Source of the DNA: Saccharicrinis sp. UBA6048
GTDB lineage: Bacteria > Bacteroidota > Bacteroidia > Bacteroidales > Marinilabiliaceae
Reading direction: 5' to 3'
NCBI GenBank assembly: GCA_002429115.1
Contig: DIYS01000027.1
Location: 1-16,919, forward strand
Length of the DNA: 16,919 nt
The position numbers and the translations under genes are program-made. The notes under the pieces are model-generated. The model had not been told where the DNA came from, did not search any database, and saw only the letters and a list, made by a program, of their open reading frames with translations. Shown here piece by piece: positions 7,873 to 16,116 of this stretch (position 1 is the first letter of the stretch; the number at the start of each line of letters is the position of its first letter).

Positions 7873-8043
7873 AAGGTCTTTAAAATATTATTGAAGCACT
7901 AAACAATTTAATGCCTCAATCGTTAACAATGTTTGAAAGATTAAATGTTAAAAAACGACAATATTATTTAAAAAGAACCTGAGTGTTGACGGGGATTTCG
8001 TGGAATTTTAACGCTTACACTCTTCAATTAATAGCAACTAATT

Positions 8044-9189
8044 ATGGTGAAGACTTTATCAAGACCCTTACTTCCTGGGAATAGATTCTTGAAGTTTTTC
8101 TTAGTCTTTTTAGCAATGTCACATTTTGTTTCATTTACAACTAATGTACGTGCTGAAAACAAAGGGCCGGCTCCCGATGTCAAAGTCGGAGAACGTCTTT
8201 TTAATGGATTATTGCCAACCGGTGATGGTTCAAAATCCTGTGTTTCGTGTCACACCATGTATACTGGTGATACAATGAACTGGAATCCTTCAGCATTGGA
8301 AATGGCAAAGGTAGCGGCCGAAATGGATCTGGCGACTTTTAAAGAACACTTGCTAACACCGACCGGTGCTATGCGGGAAAAAGTTCATGTTAAGTACCAG
8401 TTAAGTGATGAGCAACTATTCCATTTACAAGGCTATTTGAAAAACTTAGCGATTGAAGGTATTGACGACAAGCCTTTATCCATCAATAAGTTATTAATCT
8501 TCTTATTGCTTGGTGGGTTGATGACCATCGCACTAGTTGACTTGTTCTTTACTAAAAAGATTTCTTATAAGGCAATTCATGTGCTAATTATTGTTTTTGG
8601 CATTGGCTTTCAATTAAAAATTGTAGCACACGACTTAATCGACTTAGGCCGTAGTCAGGATTATATGCCTGATCAGCCAATAAAATTCTCACATAAGATT
8701 CACGCCGGAGATAATAAAATTGATTGTTTGTACTGTCACTCCAATGCTGACGAAGGAAAATCAGCGGGTATTCCAAGTGCCGGATTGTGTATGAACTGCC
8801 ACCAAGTGGTGCGAAACGGATCAAACTCAGGTCAATTCGAAATTGGAAAAGTTGTAGACGCCTACGAAAACAATAAAGACATTGAATGGGTTCGAATTCA
8901 TAACCTACCAGATCACGTTTACTTCAACCATGCCCAGCATGTTAATGTAGGTAACAGAGAGTGTCAGGAATGTCATGGTGATGTTGAGAATATGCATATC
9001 GTGAAGCAGGAGAACGACCTGTCAATGAGCTGGTGTTTAGATTGTCATAAAGAGACAATGGTGGACTTTAAGGACAATGATTATTACAAAACTTTTGAAG
9101 CTTTGCATAAGGATTTGGCCGAAGGTGTGCTTGACTCGATAAGAGCAGCTGATATTGGCGCCAATGACTGTATGAAATGTCACCATTAA
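8044..9189 (+). CDS. actA: ACIII subunit ActA, hexaheme cytochrome c (monoheme plus pentaheme)
   Basis: This is the multiheme subunit of the quinol-oxidising alternative complex III. A signal peptide ends near VRA-EN (about residues 37-39). A periplasmic monoheme domain carries CVSCH (66-70). Two membrane segments (about 150-169 and 176-194) follow, and then a periplasmic pentaheme domain with CLYCH (228), CMNCH (249), CQECH (307), CLDCH (331) and CMKCH (376), the last ending one residue before the C-terminus. That makes six heme-attachment sites. The two membrane segments leave both heme regions on the periplasmic side, as needed for electron relay from ActB to ActE. It is the first gene of the operon, with a 171-nt upstream gap. 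I did not find a convincing promoter there. Confidence 0.94.
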   Translation: MVKTLSRPLLPGNRFLKFFLVFLAMSHFVSFTTNVRAENKGPAPDVKVGERLFNGLLPTGDGSKSCVSCHTMYTGDTMNWNPSALEMAKVAAEMDLATFKEHLLTPTGAMREKVHVKYQLSDEQLFHLQGYLKNLAIEGIDDKPLSINKLLIFLLLGGLMTIALVDLFFTKKISYKAIHVLIIVFGIGFQLKIVAHDLIDLGRSQDYMPDQPIKFSHKIHAGDNKIDCLYCHSNADEGKSAGIPSAGLCMNCHQVVRNGSNSGQFEIGKVVDAYENNKDIEWVRIHNLPDHVYFNHAQHVNVGNRECQECHGDVENMHIVKQENDLSMSWCLDCHKETMVDFKDNDYYKTFEALHKDLAEGVLDSIRAADIGANDCMKCHH

Positions 9190-9216
9190 TAAACATTGAT
9201 TTAAGAAGCAAGATAA

Positions 9217-9261
9217 AAGACATAAGACGGAAATCATCCTGATGCCTGGGTCTTAACTCTT
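9217..9261 (+). other. Possible intercistronic stem-loop between actA and actB
   Basis: AAGA...TAAGAC (9217-9228) can pair with GTCTTA...TCTT (9250-9261), giving 10 pairs with a 2 x 2 internal loop and a 21-nt apical loop. There is no T run, so it is not a classical terminator. It lies 19 nt before the ActB start and could be an mRNA-stability or processing element. Confidence 0.3.
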
Positions 9262-9280
9262 GATACTAAATAAATATAAC

Positions 9281-12247
9281 ATGAAAGAATACTGGAGAAG
9301 CCTCGAAGATTTATTGCCTGCAGAAGAAACTGAGCAGGAAAAGAAGACTTCCATGCTGCTTTCTGATGATACCGAATCATCTAAGAACTCACGACGTGAC
9401 TTTTTGAAATATTTCGGTTTCAGTATTGCTTCGGCAGCAGTATTAGCCGGTTGTGAACGCCCGGTTAAAAAAGCCATTCCACTTTTAATACAACCCGAAG
9501 AAGTTAAGCCCGGAACAGCCAATTATTATGCCTCGACGTTTTACGACGGAGCAGAGATGATTCCAATCCTTGTAAAAGTACGCGATGGTCGCCCAATCAA
9601 GATTGAAGGTAATGATCTATGCAAAATGACTGGCGGTGCTGCATCAGCACGAGTGCAAGCTTCTTTACTTAATTTATACGATGAATCACGTCCGGCTGCA
9701 CCATCACTTGATGGTAAATCAATAGCCTGGGATGAAGTGGATTCAAAACTTAAAGAAACTTTAGAGAATTGGGATGCAAATAAAGAATTTGTAATTCTTA
9801 CACCTAGCATACTCAGCCCTTCTACCCAAAAACTATTTTCTGATTTTAAAGCCAAATATCCATTTGTTGTATTTGAAACCTTTGATGCCTTTTCTTATTC
9901 TGCCATACGAGAAGCATACAAAGCTTCATTTGGTAAAGCAATTATTCCGCTTTACCGATTCGATCAGGCAAAACTGGTAGTAGGTTTTAATGCCGACTTC
10001 TTGGGTACATGGTTACAGCCAACCGCATTTAGTCGACAATATGCAGCAGCTCGCAAACTTACTGAAGGACAAAAAGACATGCTTCGTCATGTTCAGTTTG
10101 AGTCGATTATGACCCTAACTGGTTCTAACGCGGACGAACGTGTACCTATGCCAGCTGCAGATGAAGCTTATTATCTGGCTGGCTTGTATGCTGAATTAGC
10201 TAAAAAATCAGGCATCTCTTCAACAAGTGTTAATGCGCCTGAATCCATTGCTAAAATTGCTAATGAACTATTTCAGGCAAAAGGCAAATCTCTGGTCGTT
10301 TCAGGTACAAACGACGTTGCCATACAAACATTAGTTGTTGAAATTAACAAACTGCTTCAAAATACGTCAAAAACAATATTGGTTGACAAACCTATTAATC
10401 TATATCAGGGGAACGACAAGGCATATGCAGAGTTATTAACTCGCATGGAGGATAATAAAGTTGGAGCGGTTCTATTTTGGGAGACAAATCCGCTTTATCA
10501 TGCGCCTTTAAATGGCAAAACCGAGGAAGCTATTAAAAATGTTCCGGTTCGTATCGCAGTTCAATCTCAGGCAACAGAAACAGCAAAACTTTGCAATTAC
10601 ATCTTACCTGCTCCACACTTCCTGGAACGATGGGATGATAAGGCATTGGTCGCTGGTGCCTATAGCTTAACTCAGCCGGCAATCAGACCTATATTCAAAA
10701 CACGCACGCCGCAAGAAAACTTAATGGCATGGGCAGGTTTTGAAGGCTCTTATTATGATCTCATAAAGCTTTATTGGAAAGAAAACATATATAATTCTTC
10801 ATTGGCTAAAGGCCGCCATTTTGAAACATTCTGGAAAGTTAGTTTACGTGATGGTCTTGTAATAGATGAAAAAGTTGCACCACAAGCAATCAATTACACA
10901 GGAACTAATGTTAACCAAATTCTTAAAAAGAATAATGCCGCGATATCATCCAATGATCTAGAGCTTGTTCTATATCAGAATGTACCTATTGGAGATGGTA
11001 CTTTAGCTAATAATCCTTGGCTTCAGGAATTACCTGAAGCTGTGAGCCGCGTATGCTGGGACAATTACGTATCTGTAGCTCCTGCTTTTGCAGCGCTTCG
11101 TGGATGGACACAAGGTGATGTTATTGCCGTTAACGGTATTGAATTGCCGGTGTTAGTCCAGCCCGGACAGGCCAGAAACACCCTTGCTATTGCAGTGGGT
11201 TATGGTCGGAAAAATGCAGGTCGTGTTGCCACAGATTTAGGTAAAAATGTGTATCCGTTTGTACAAATTATTAATGGTGCCAGAAGTTATACGCTCCCTA
11301 AAGTTGAAGCCGTTGCAACAGGTAAAACCTACGAACTGGCAGCTACTCAGTCACATCATTCGATGGAAGGAAGAGCATTGGTGAGAGAAACTACCATTGC
11401 TGAATACCTGAAAAATCCGGCATCCGGCAATGAGATGCATGCTAAAGTTGAAAAACTGCACACCACACTATATCATGAGCACGAATACAAAGGGCACCAC
11501 TGGGGGATGGTCATTGACCTGAATTCATGTACTGGTTGTAATGCCTGTGTTGTAGCGTGTTCAGCAGAAAATAATGTACCGGTTGTTGGCCGTAATGAAG
11601 TTCGTCGTTCGCACGAGATGCACTGGTTACGACTGGATCGATATTACTCCGGTGATAGTGATAACCCAGAGGTCGTTCGTCAGCCAGTGATGTGTCAGCA
11701 TTGCGATAATGCTCCTTGTGAGAATGTATGCCCTGTTGCGGCAACCAACCACAGTTCTGAAGGTATTAACCAAATGGCTTACAACCGTTGTATCGGAACC
11801 AGATATTGTAATAATAACTGTCCGTACAAAGTTCGACGCTTTAACTGGTACGATTATACTGGTGCCGATTCGATTCCTAATAATCGGGTTGATGTGGCAG
11901 GTATGACGCTTGATCTGAAACGAATGGTATTGAATCCGGATGTTACAGTTCGTGCAAAAGGTGTCATTGAGAAATGCTCCTTCTGTGTGCAACGAATTCA
12001 AGATCGTAAGCTTAATGCCAAGAAGGACGGTCGCCAGTTGAGAGATGGAGAAATTAAGACGGCTTGTCAGCAAACATGTCCGGCAGATGCCATCACATTT
12101 GGAGATATGAATGATCCAAACAGCAAAGTGTCTAAACTATTAAAAGATGCTCGCCAATATGGATTGTTAGAAGAACTACACACCTTACCGTCAGTTGTGT
12201 ACTTAAGCAAAGTAAGAAATAAGGATAAAAATAAAACGTTAAGCTAA
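9281..12247 (+). CDS. actB: ACIII subunit ActB, iron-sulfur/molybdopterin-oxidoreductase-like protein
   Basis: The product has 988 residues. A twin-arginine signal (SRRDFLK, 37-43) precedes a hydrophobic stretch and a lipobox, LAGC, with C58, so the protein is likely Tat-exported and lipid-anchored on the periplasmic side. Residues from about 60 to 720 form the molybdopterin-oxidoreductase-like B1 region, which in this family holds no Mo cofactor. The ferredoxin-like B2 region follows with cysteines C750/753/756/760, C805/808/813/817, C837/843/847 and C899/902/929/933. The third set has Thr840 where a fourth cysteine would sit (CIGTRYC), consistent with the one [3Fe-4S] and three [4Fe-4S] clusters of ActB. 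The ATG at 9281 is preferred over an in-frame TTG at 9260. The stop overlaps the actC start by one base (TAATG), indicating translational coupling. Confidence 0.96.
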   Translation: MKEYWRSLEDLLPAEETEQEKKTSMLLSDDTESSKNSRRDFLKYFGFSIASAAVLAGCERPVKKAIPLLIQPEEVKPGTANYYASTFYDGAEMIPILVKVRDGRPIKIEGNDLCKMTGGAASARVQASLLNLYDESRPAAPSLDGKSIAWDEVDSKLKETLENWDANKEFVILTPSILSPSTQKLFSDFKAKYPFVVFETFDAFSYSAIREAYKASFGKAIIPLYRFDQAKLVVGFNADFLGTWLQPTAFSRQYAAARKLTEGQKDMLRHVQFESIMTLTGSNADERVPMPAADEAYYLAGLYAELAKKSGISSTSVNAPESIAKIANELFQAKGKSLVVSGTNDVAIQTLVVEINKLLQNTSKTILVDKPINLYQGNDKAYAELLTRMEDNKVGAVLFWETNPLYHAPLNGKTEEAIKNVPVRIAVQSQATETAKLCNYILPAPHFLERWDDKALVAGAYSLTQPAIRPIFKTRTPQENLMAWAGFEGSYYDLIKLYWKENIYNSSLAKGRHFETFWKVSLRDGLVIDEKVAPQAINYTGTNVNQILKKNNAAISSNDLELVLYQNVPIGDGTLANNPWLQELPEAVSRVCWDNYVSVAPAFAALRGWTQGDVIAVNGIELPVLVQPGQARNTLAIAVGYGRKNAGRVATDLGKNVYPFVQIINGARSYTLPKVEAVATGKTYELAATQSHHSMEGRALVRETTIAEYLKNPASGNEMHAKVEKLHTTLYHEHEYKGHHWGMVIDLNSCTGCNACVVACSAENNVPVVGRNEVRRSHEMHWLRLDRYYSGDSDNPEVVRQPVMCQHCDNAPCENVCPVAATNHSSEGINQMAYNRCIGTRYCNNNCPYKVRRFNWYDYTGADSIPNNRVDVAGMTLDLKRMVLNPDVTVRAKGVIEKCSFCVQRIQDRKLNAKKDGRQLRDGEIKTACQQTCPADAITFGDMNDPNSKVSKLLKDARQYGLLEELHTLPSVVYLSKVRNKDKNKTLS

Positions 12248-13614
12248 TGTACGTATCACCAGTTAGAGAGCCGCTCATTAGCGGAGAAAAGAGTTATACG
12301 AAAGTTACCGAGGACATATATGCCCCGATGGCAGGTAAACCCGGCAAACTTTGGTTTGGCGGATTAACATTAGCACTACTTGCTCTGGCCTTTGGTTTAT
12401 TTTCAATATTCATCACTGTTTGGGATGGTATTGGAACCTGGGGTCTGGACCGAACCATTGGTTGGGGATGGGGAATCACCAACTTTGTTTGGTGGGTTGG
12501 TATTGGTCACGCCGGTACATTTATTTCTGCCATTCTATTATTATTCCGACAAAAATGGCGTACTTCTATTAACCGAAGCGCAGAGGCCATGACCATATTC
12601 GCCGTAATGTGTGCGGGCTTATTCCCATTAATACACATGGGCAGATTACCCCTTGGCTTCTTTATTTTTCCATATCCGAACACTCGCGATGTATGGGTTA
12701 ACTTTAACTCCCCATTATTATGGGATGTTTTTGCCATTTCGACCTACCTGACTGTATCACTACTATTTTGGTACATGGGGTTAATTCCGGATATCGGTAC
12801 GATACGAGACCGTTTAGTTCCAGGTATTAAAAAGAAAATATACAGTTTTCTGAGTTTTGGATGGACCGGATCGGCACGTCACTGGGCACGTCATGAATCT
12901 ATGAGCTTAATTCTTGCCGGATTAGCGGCTCCTCTGGTTCTTTCTGTGCATACCATTGTAAGTTTCGACTTTGCCACCTCCGTCATACCCGGATGGCATA
13001 CTACCATCTTCCCGCCTTATTTTGTGTCGGGAGCTGTATTCTCGGGTTTTGCCATGGTGTTAACTTTAATGATCATCACCAGAAAAGCGATTAACCTTGA
13101 AGATTATATCACCAAGGCTCACCTGGAGTCGATGAATAAAATCATCATCGCAACAGGTTCTATTGTTGGTATTGCCTATATAACAGAGTTATTTATAGCC
13201 TGGTATTCAGGAGTAGTATACGAACAATACGCTTTTGTCAACAGGGCTTTCGGACCATATTGGTGGGCCTACTGGATAATGATGACTTGTAACGTAATCA
13301 CACCTCAGCTTTTCTGGATTAAGAAAATCAGAAGAAGCTTTGCTGCCACATTTGTGATCTCAATTTTCGTGAATATCGGTATGTGGTTCGAGCGATTTGT
13401 AATCATTGTTACGTCATTGCATCGCGACTTCCTGCCATCAAGCTGGAGTATGTATTCGCCAACCTGGGTAGAAGTTGGAATTTATGTAGGAACCTTCGGA
13501 TTGTTTTTCACCCTCTTCTTCTTGTTTATTAAGTTCTTCCCGGTGATTGCCATCGCTGAAGTTAAGAGTGTATTAAAAACATCATCGGAAAAGTTTATTA
13601 AGAAAGGAAAGTAA
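12247..13614 (+). CDS. actC: ACIII subunit ActC, NrfD-like quinol-binding membrane protein
   Basis: This 455-residue protein of the NrfD/PsrC family has about ten predicted membrane helices, beginning at LWFGGLTLALLALAFGLFSI (about residue 37). Family-typical features are WGITNFVWWVGIGHAGTFIS and HTIVSFDFATSVIPGWHTTIFPP, with histidines likely near the quinol site or proton path. It anchors ActB and ActA and is expected to oxidise menaquinol at the periplasmic face. The start codon shares one base with the actB stop codon, and the stop is 2 nt before actD, so these genes are tightly coupled. Confidence 0.95.
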   Translation: MYVSPVREPLISGEKSYTKVTEDIYAPMAGKPGKLWFGGLTLALLALAFGLFSIFITVWDGIGTWGLDRTIGWGWGITNFVWWVGIGHAGTFISAILLLFRQKWRTSINRSAEAMTIFAVMCAGLFPLIHMGRLPLGFFIFPYPNTRDVWVNFNSPLLWDVFAISTYLTVSLLFWYMGLIPDIGTIRDRLVPGIKKKIYSFLSFGWTGSARHWARHESMSLILAGLAAPLVLSVHTIVSFDFATSVIPGWHTTIFPPYFVSGAVFSGFAMVLTLMIITRKAINLEDYITKAHLESMNKIIIATGSIVGIAYITELFIAWYSGVVYEQYAFVNRAFGPYWWAYWIMMTCNVITPQLFWIKKIRRSFAATFVISIFVNIGMWFERFVIIVTSLHRDFLPSSWSMYSPTWVEVGIYVGTFGLFFTLFFLFIKFFPVIAIAEVKSVLKTSSEKFIKKGK

Positions 13615-13616
13615 TT

Positions 13617-14132
13617 ATGCAGAATAGAACTTTTGTTTCAGGATATTATCTCGACGATAAAGATTTGGTTGAAGGAATCAAGTCATTGCAAGCTAACAAC
13701 ATTGAAATTTCAGATGTTCGTACGCCTTTTCCGGTTCATGGCCTGGATGTAAAGCTAAACATGCGCAGATCACGTCTGCCACGAGCTGGTTTCATTGCAG
13801 GAGCATTTGGTGCCGCCATTGGTTTTGGTTTTCAGGCATGGGTATTCACACAAGCATGGCCATTGAATTTTGGTGGTAAACCATATTTATCGGTTCCATC
13901 GTTTATACCGGTGACTTTTGAGTTAACAGTTTTATTTGCGGCTTTTGCTTTGGTATTTGGCTTCCTGATAAGCAGTGGTTTAGGACCAGGAGCTCCTACC
14001 ATTATCTTCGATGAAGAAGTGACCAACGACCGTTTCCAGATATTACTGGAAGCCACAGGAGGTAACAACGAACAACTGGAAAATGCATTGGTTGAAGCAG
14101 GTGCTGAAGGAGTAAAACGTCATGATATATAA
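13617..14132 (+). CDS. actD: ACIII subunit ActD (DUF3341)
   Basis: This 171-residue subunit has a cytoplasmic ferredoxin-like N-terminal domain (residues 1-52, beginning MQNRTFVSGYY with DVRTPFPVHGLD), two membrane helices (about 57-80 and 101-124) and a C-terminal cytoplasmic tail (about 125-171). The layout and the RTPFPVHG block are characteristic of DUF3341/ActD. It packs beside ActC and ActF and has no cofactor; its role is structural. It lies 2 nt after actC. A 114-nt gap then follows, the longest inside the operon and in the place where actE is found in the usual order. Confidence 0.93.
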   Translation: MQNRTFVSGYYLDDKDLVEGIKSLQANNIEISDVRTPFPVHGLDVKLNMRRSRLPRAGFIAGAFGAAIGFGFQAWVFTQAWPLNFGGKPYLSVPSFIPVTFELTVLFAAFALVFGFLISSGLGPGAPTIIFDEEVTNDRFQILLEATGGNNEQLENALVEAGAEGVKRHDI

Positions 14133-14246
14133 ATCAGGCAAATGTTTTAAGTAAGACGGCTGAAATTTTTAAGGTGTCTATCTTCACAAAACCAGCTTGA
14201 AACAAATTGACAAATATACGAATCATCAATTCGACAAATTTAAACT
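14133..14246 (+). other. Intercistronic gap between actD and actF
   Basis: This 114-nt AT-rich stretch separates ActD from ActF where other junctions are 2-4 nt or overlapping (except actA-actB, 91 nt). It holds two near-repeats, ATTGACAAAT (14206-14215) and ATTCGACAAAT (14229-14239), just before the actF start. I see no terminator hairpin and no remnant of a cytochrome c gene. Confidence 0.4.
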
Positions 14247-15413
14247 ATGTATAAGTCATTTGAATTTACAAAAAAGATAAGATCTATAGTACTGGCCATT
14301 ATCGCCATTGGAGCAGTGCTCAGCGTTGCCGGTATCGCATTAAATCTTGACCATACGCATCGTATCTGGGCCAATGTACTGCTGAACGGATTCTTCTTTA
14401 CAGCAATAGCAATGGGCGCAGCATTCTTTGTAATTGTGCATGTTTTGGGTGAATCTGGATGGCACACGGCTGTTCAACGAATCCCTGAAGCCATGTCCAT
14501 GTACGTGCCATTTGGTGGTGTTGTCATGCTGCTGGTTTTAGTAGGTATGCACGATATTTACCATTGGAGTCATACAGAGCATTTGGATGAGATTTTGCAA
14601 GGCAAAAGTCCTTACCTTAATCCGATTTTCTTCAGCGTACGAACCGTTGCCTATATTTTAATCTGGTCGATGCTGGTGATGTGGTTCAGAAAAGTATCAT
14701 TGAAAACAGACACCAATAGTGATATTCGATTATTCAACAAACAACGAACAATTGCAGGTATATTTATTGTAATCTTTGCGGTGACAAGCTCAACTTCTGC
14801 ATGGGATTGGATCATGTCTATCGATGCACACTGGTTCAGTACATTGTTCGGATGGTATATTTTTGTTGGTTCATTCGTATCTTCAGTTGCCCTGATTATC
14901 ATCTTGTTATTCATTCTTCGACGCATGGGCTACATGCAACATGTTAATGATGAACATCTGCATGATCTAGGAAAATACCTTTTCGGATTCAGTATTTTCT
15001 GGGCCTACCTATGGGTATCGCAATACCTACTGATTTGGTACAGTAACATACCGGAAGAAACAGTGTACTATGTGAAACGAATGGAGGATTTTGAAGGTAT
15101 CTTTTATGCAAATGTGCTTATTAATTTTCTGGCTCCATTTCTAATTCTCATGGCTCGTGGCACCAAACGTAACCTTACATGGCTTATTGCTGCATCAATT
15201 ATTGTTTTCATCGGACACTGGATTGATACCTACCTGGCAATTATGCCGGGCTCCATTGGACATGCTGATTTTGGAATTTTAGAAATTGGAATGACCGTAT
15301 TAGTTCTTGGTATATTTCTATTAATATTCTTTCGCAATTTTGCAAAAGCACCTGTTGTTCCGGAGAACCATCCGTTTTTTAAAGAAAGTTTTGACTATGA
15401 CAATATTCGTTAA
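14247..15413 (+). CDS. actF: ACIII subunit ActF, second NrfD-like membrane protein
   Basis: This 388-residue integral membrane protein is shorter than ActC but has the same NrfD-like plan of about ten helices, starting at SIVLAIIAIGAVLSVAGIAL (about residue 13). Family features are LNLDHTHRIWANVLLNGFFF, the DIYHWSH loop, and SSTSAWDWIMSIDAHWFSTLFGW. In solved ACIII structures ActF sits as a pseudo-symmetric partner of ActC and may form a proton half-channel; a second quinone site has been discussed but is uncertain. The ATG at 14247 starts the family-typical N-terminus. Its stop is 4 nt before the preferred start of actE. Placement before actE is the reverse of the usual act order. Confidence 0.94.
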   Translation: MYKSFEFTKKIRSIVLAIIAIGAVLSVAGIALNLDHTHRIWANVLLNGFFFTAIAMGAAFFVIVHVLGESGWHTAVQRIPEAMSMYVPFGGVVMLLVLVGMHDIYHWSHTEHLDEILQGKSPYLNPIFFSVRTVAYILIWSMLVMWFRKVSLKTDTNSDIRLFNKQRTIAGIFIVIFAVTSSTSAWDWIMSIDAHWFSTLFGWYIFVGSFVSSVALIIILLFILRRMGYMQHVNDEHLHDLGKYLFGFSIFWAYLWVSQYLLIWYSNIPEETVYYVKRMEDFEGIFYANVLINFLAPFLILMARGTKRNLTWLIAASIIVFIGHWIDTYLAIMPGSIGHADFGILEIGMTVLVLGIFLLIFFRNFAKAPVVPENHPFFKESFDYDNIR

Positions 15414-15417
15414 GCAT

Positions 15418-16059
15418 ATGAGGTATTCAAATTTGATTAAAACACTAGGATTAAGTTTCGTTTTACTGACAACGATAACTTCATGTGACAAGGATAGAAA
15501 TAAACCAGGCTATAGTTATTTCCCGGATATGGAACAATCTCAGGCATATGAAACCTATACTGAAAGTCCTGTTTGGGCCAATGGCCGTACCAATCAAGCA
15601 CCGCCTGAAGGCACTGTTCCACGTGAAATGATTCCTTTTGATTTTGAAAAAACCGATGTAAACAGAAAGTGGGCAGGTCAGGAGTTGGCTAATCCATATA
15701 TGGGTGATGCAAGTGTAAAAGAAGAAGGCAAGCGATTGTATGATATCTATTGCCTGCATTGCCATGGAGAAATTGGTGATGGTAAGGGACATCTTTATAC
15801 ATCACAAAAATATCTGTACTTACCGGCAGATTTAAACTCTGAAAAAATAAGAACAAACCCGGATGGAGAAATCTTTCATGTAATAACAGCAGGATATGGT
15901 GTAATGGGTGCTCATGGGGCACAAATATTGCCGGATGAACGTTGGAAAATTGTGTCTTACATAAGACAGGAATTACATAGTAAAGCAGATTCTATAGCAG
16001 CAATTCCTCAACCAGTTACCGAGGAAGTTACTCCAGAAACCGAAAAAGATAAAATTTAA
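15418..16059 (+). CDS. actE: ACIII subunit ActE, monoheme cytochrome c lipoprotein
   Basis: This 213-residue lipoprotein has a signal sequence MRYSNLIKTLG...TTITSC with the lipobox cysteine at C23, one heme site CLHCH (112-116) and a likely axial Met163 in YGVMGAHG. The block between them (PGYSYFPDMEQSQAYETY near 30-48, then GTVPREMIPFDF) matches ActE. It should sit on the outer face of the inner membrane and hand electrons from ActA to a soluble cytochrome or oxidase. The ATG at 15418 is preferred over in-frame ATGs at 15340 and 15397, since these would lengthen the n-region and overlap actF. The C-terminal tail is acidic and Pro/Glu-rich. It is the last gene of the operon, and a hairpin terminator follows. 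Confidence 0.94.
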   Translation: MRYSNLIKTLGLSFVLLTTITSCDKDRNKPGYSYFPDMEQSQAYETYTESPVWANGRTNQAPPEGTVPREMIPFDFEKTDVNRKWAGQELANPYMGDASVKEEGKRLYDIYCLHCHGEIGDGKGHLYTSQKYLYLPADLNSEKIRTNPDGEIFHVITAGYGVMGAHGAQILPDERWKIVSYIRQELHSKADSIAAIPQPVTEEVTPETEKDKI

Positions 16060-16080
16060 ATTAGTTGGTTAATAAATGGA

Positions 16081-16116
16081 AAAGTCTTGTAGCTACTTTA
16101 GTTGCAGGACTTTTTT
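16081..16116. terminator. Terminator of the act operon, probably bidirectional
   Basis: A 14-bp stem (16081-16094 with 16100-16113, three G-U pairs) has a 5-nt loop and is followed by a run of six T. It lies 21 nt after the actE stop. The T run touches the stop codon of the convergent gene (16115-16117), so the same hairpin probably ends both transcripts. Confidence 0.9.

Noticed and set aside
8001..8015. Sigma-54-like TGG...GC before actA
   Set aside because: The spacing between the two dinucleotides is 9 instead of 10 nt and the rest of the consensus is absent.
9260..9280. In-frame TTG upstream of actB
   Set aside because: It would add only MILNKYN; the ATG at 9281 gives the usual ActB N-terminus, so the extension was not used.
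11789..11821. Missing fourth cysteine in the third Fe-S motif of ActB (CIGTRYC, Thr840)
   Set aside because: This substitution is typical of ActB and fits its single [3Fe-4S] cluster, so it is not a defect.
11627..12073. 148-codon antisense ORF within actB
   Set aside because: Its composition follows from the strongly conserved Fe-S cluster coding sequence on the other strand; it shows no independent protein features.
14152..14159. TAAGACGG shared between the actD-actF gap and the actA-actB gap (9223-9230)
   Set aside because: An 8-nt match in two AT-rich gaps is expected by chance, and the surrounding bases differ.
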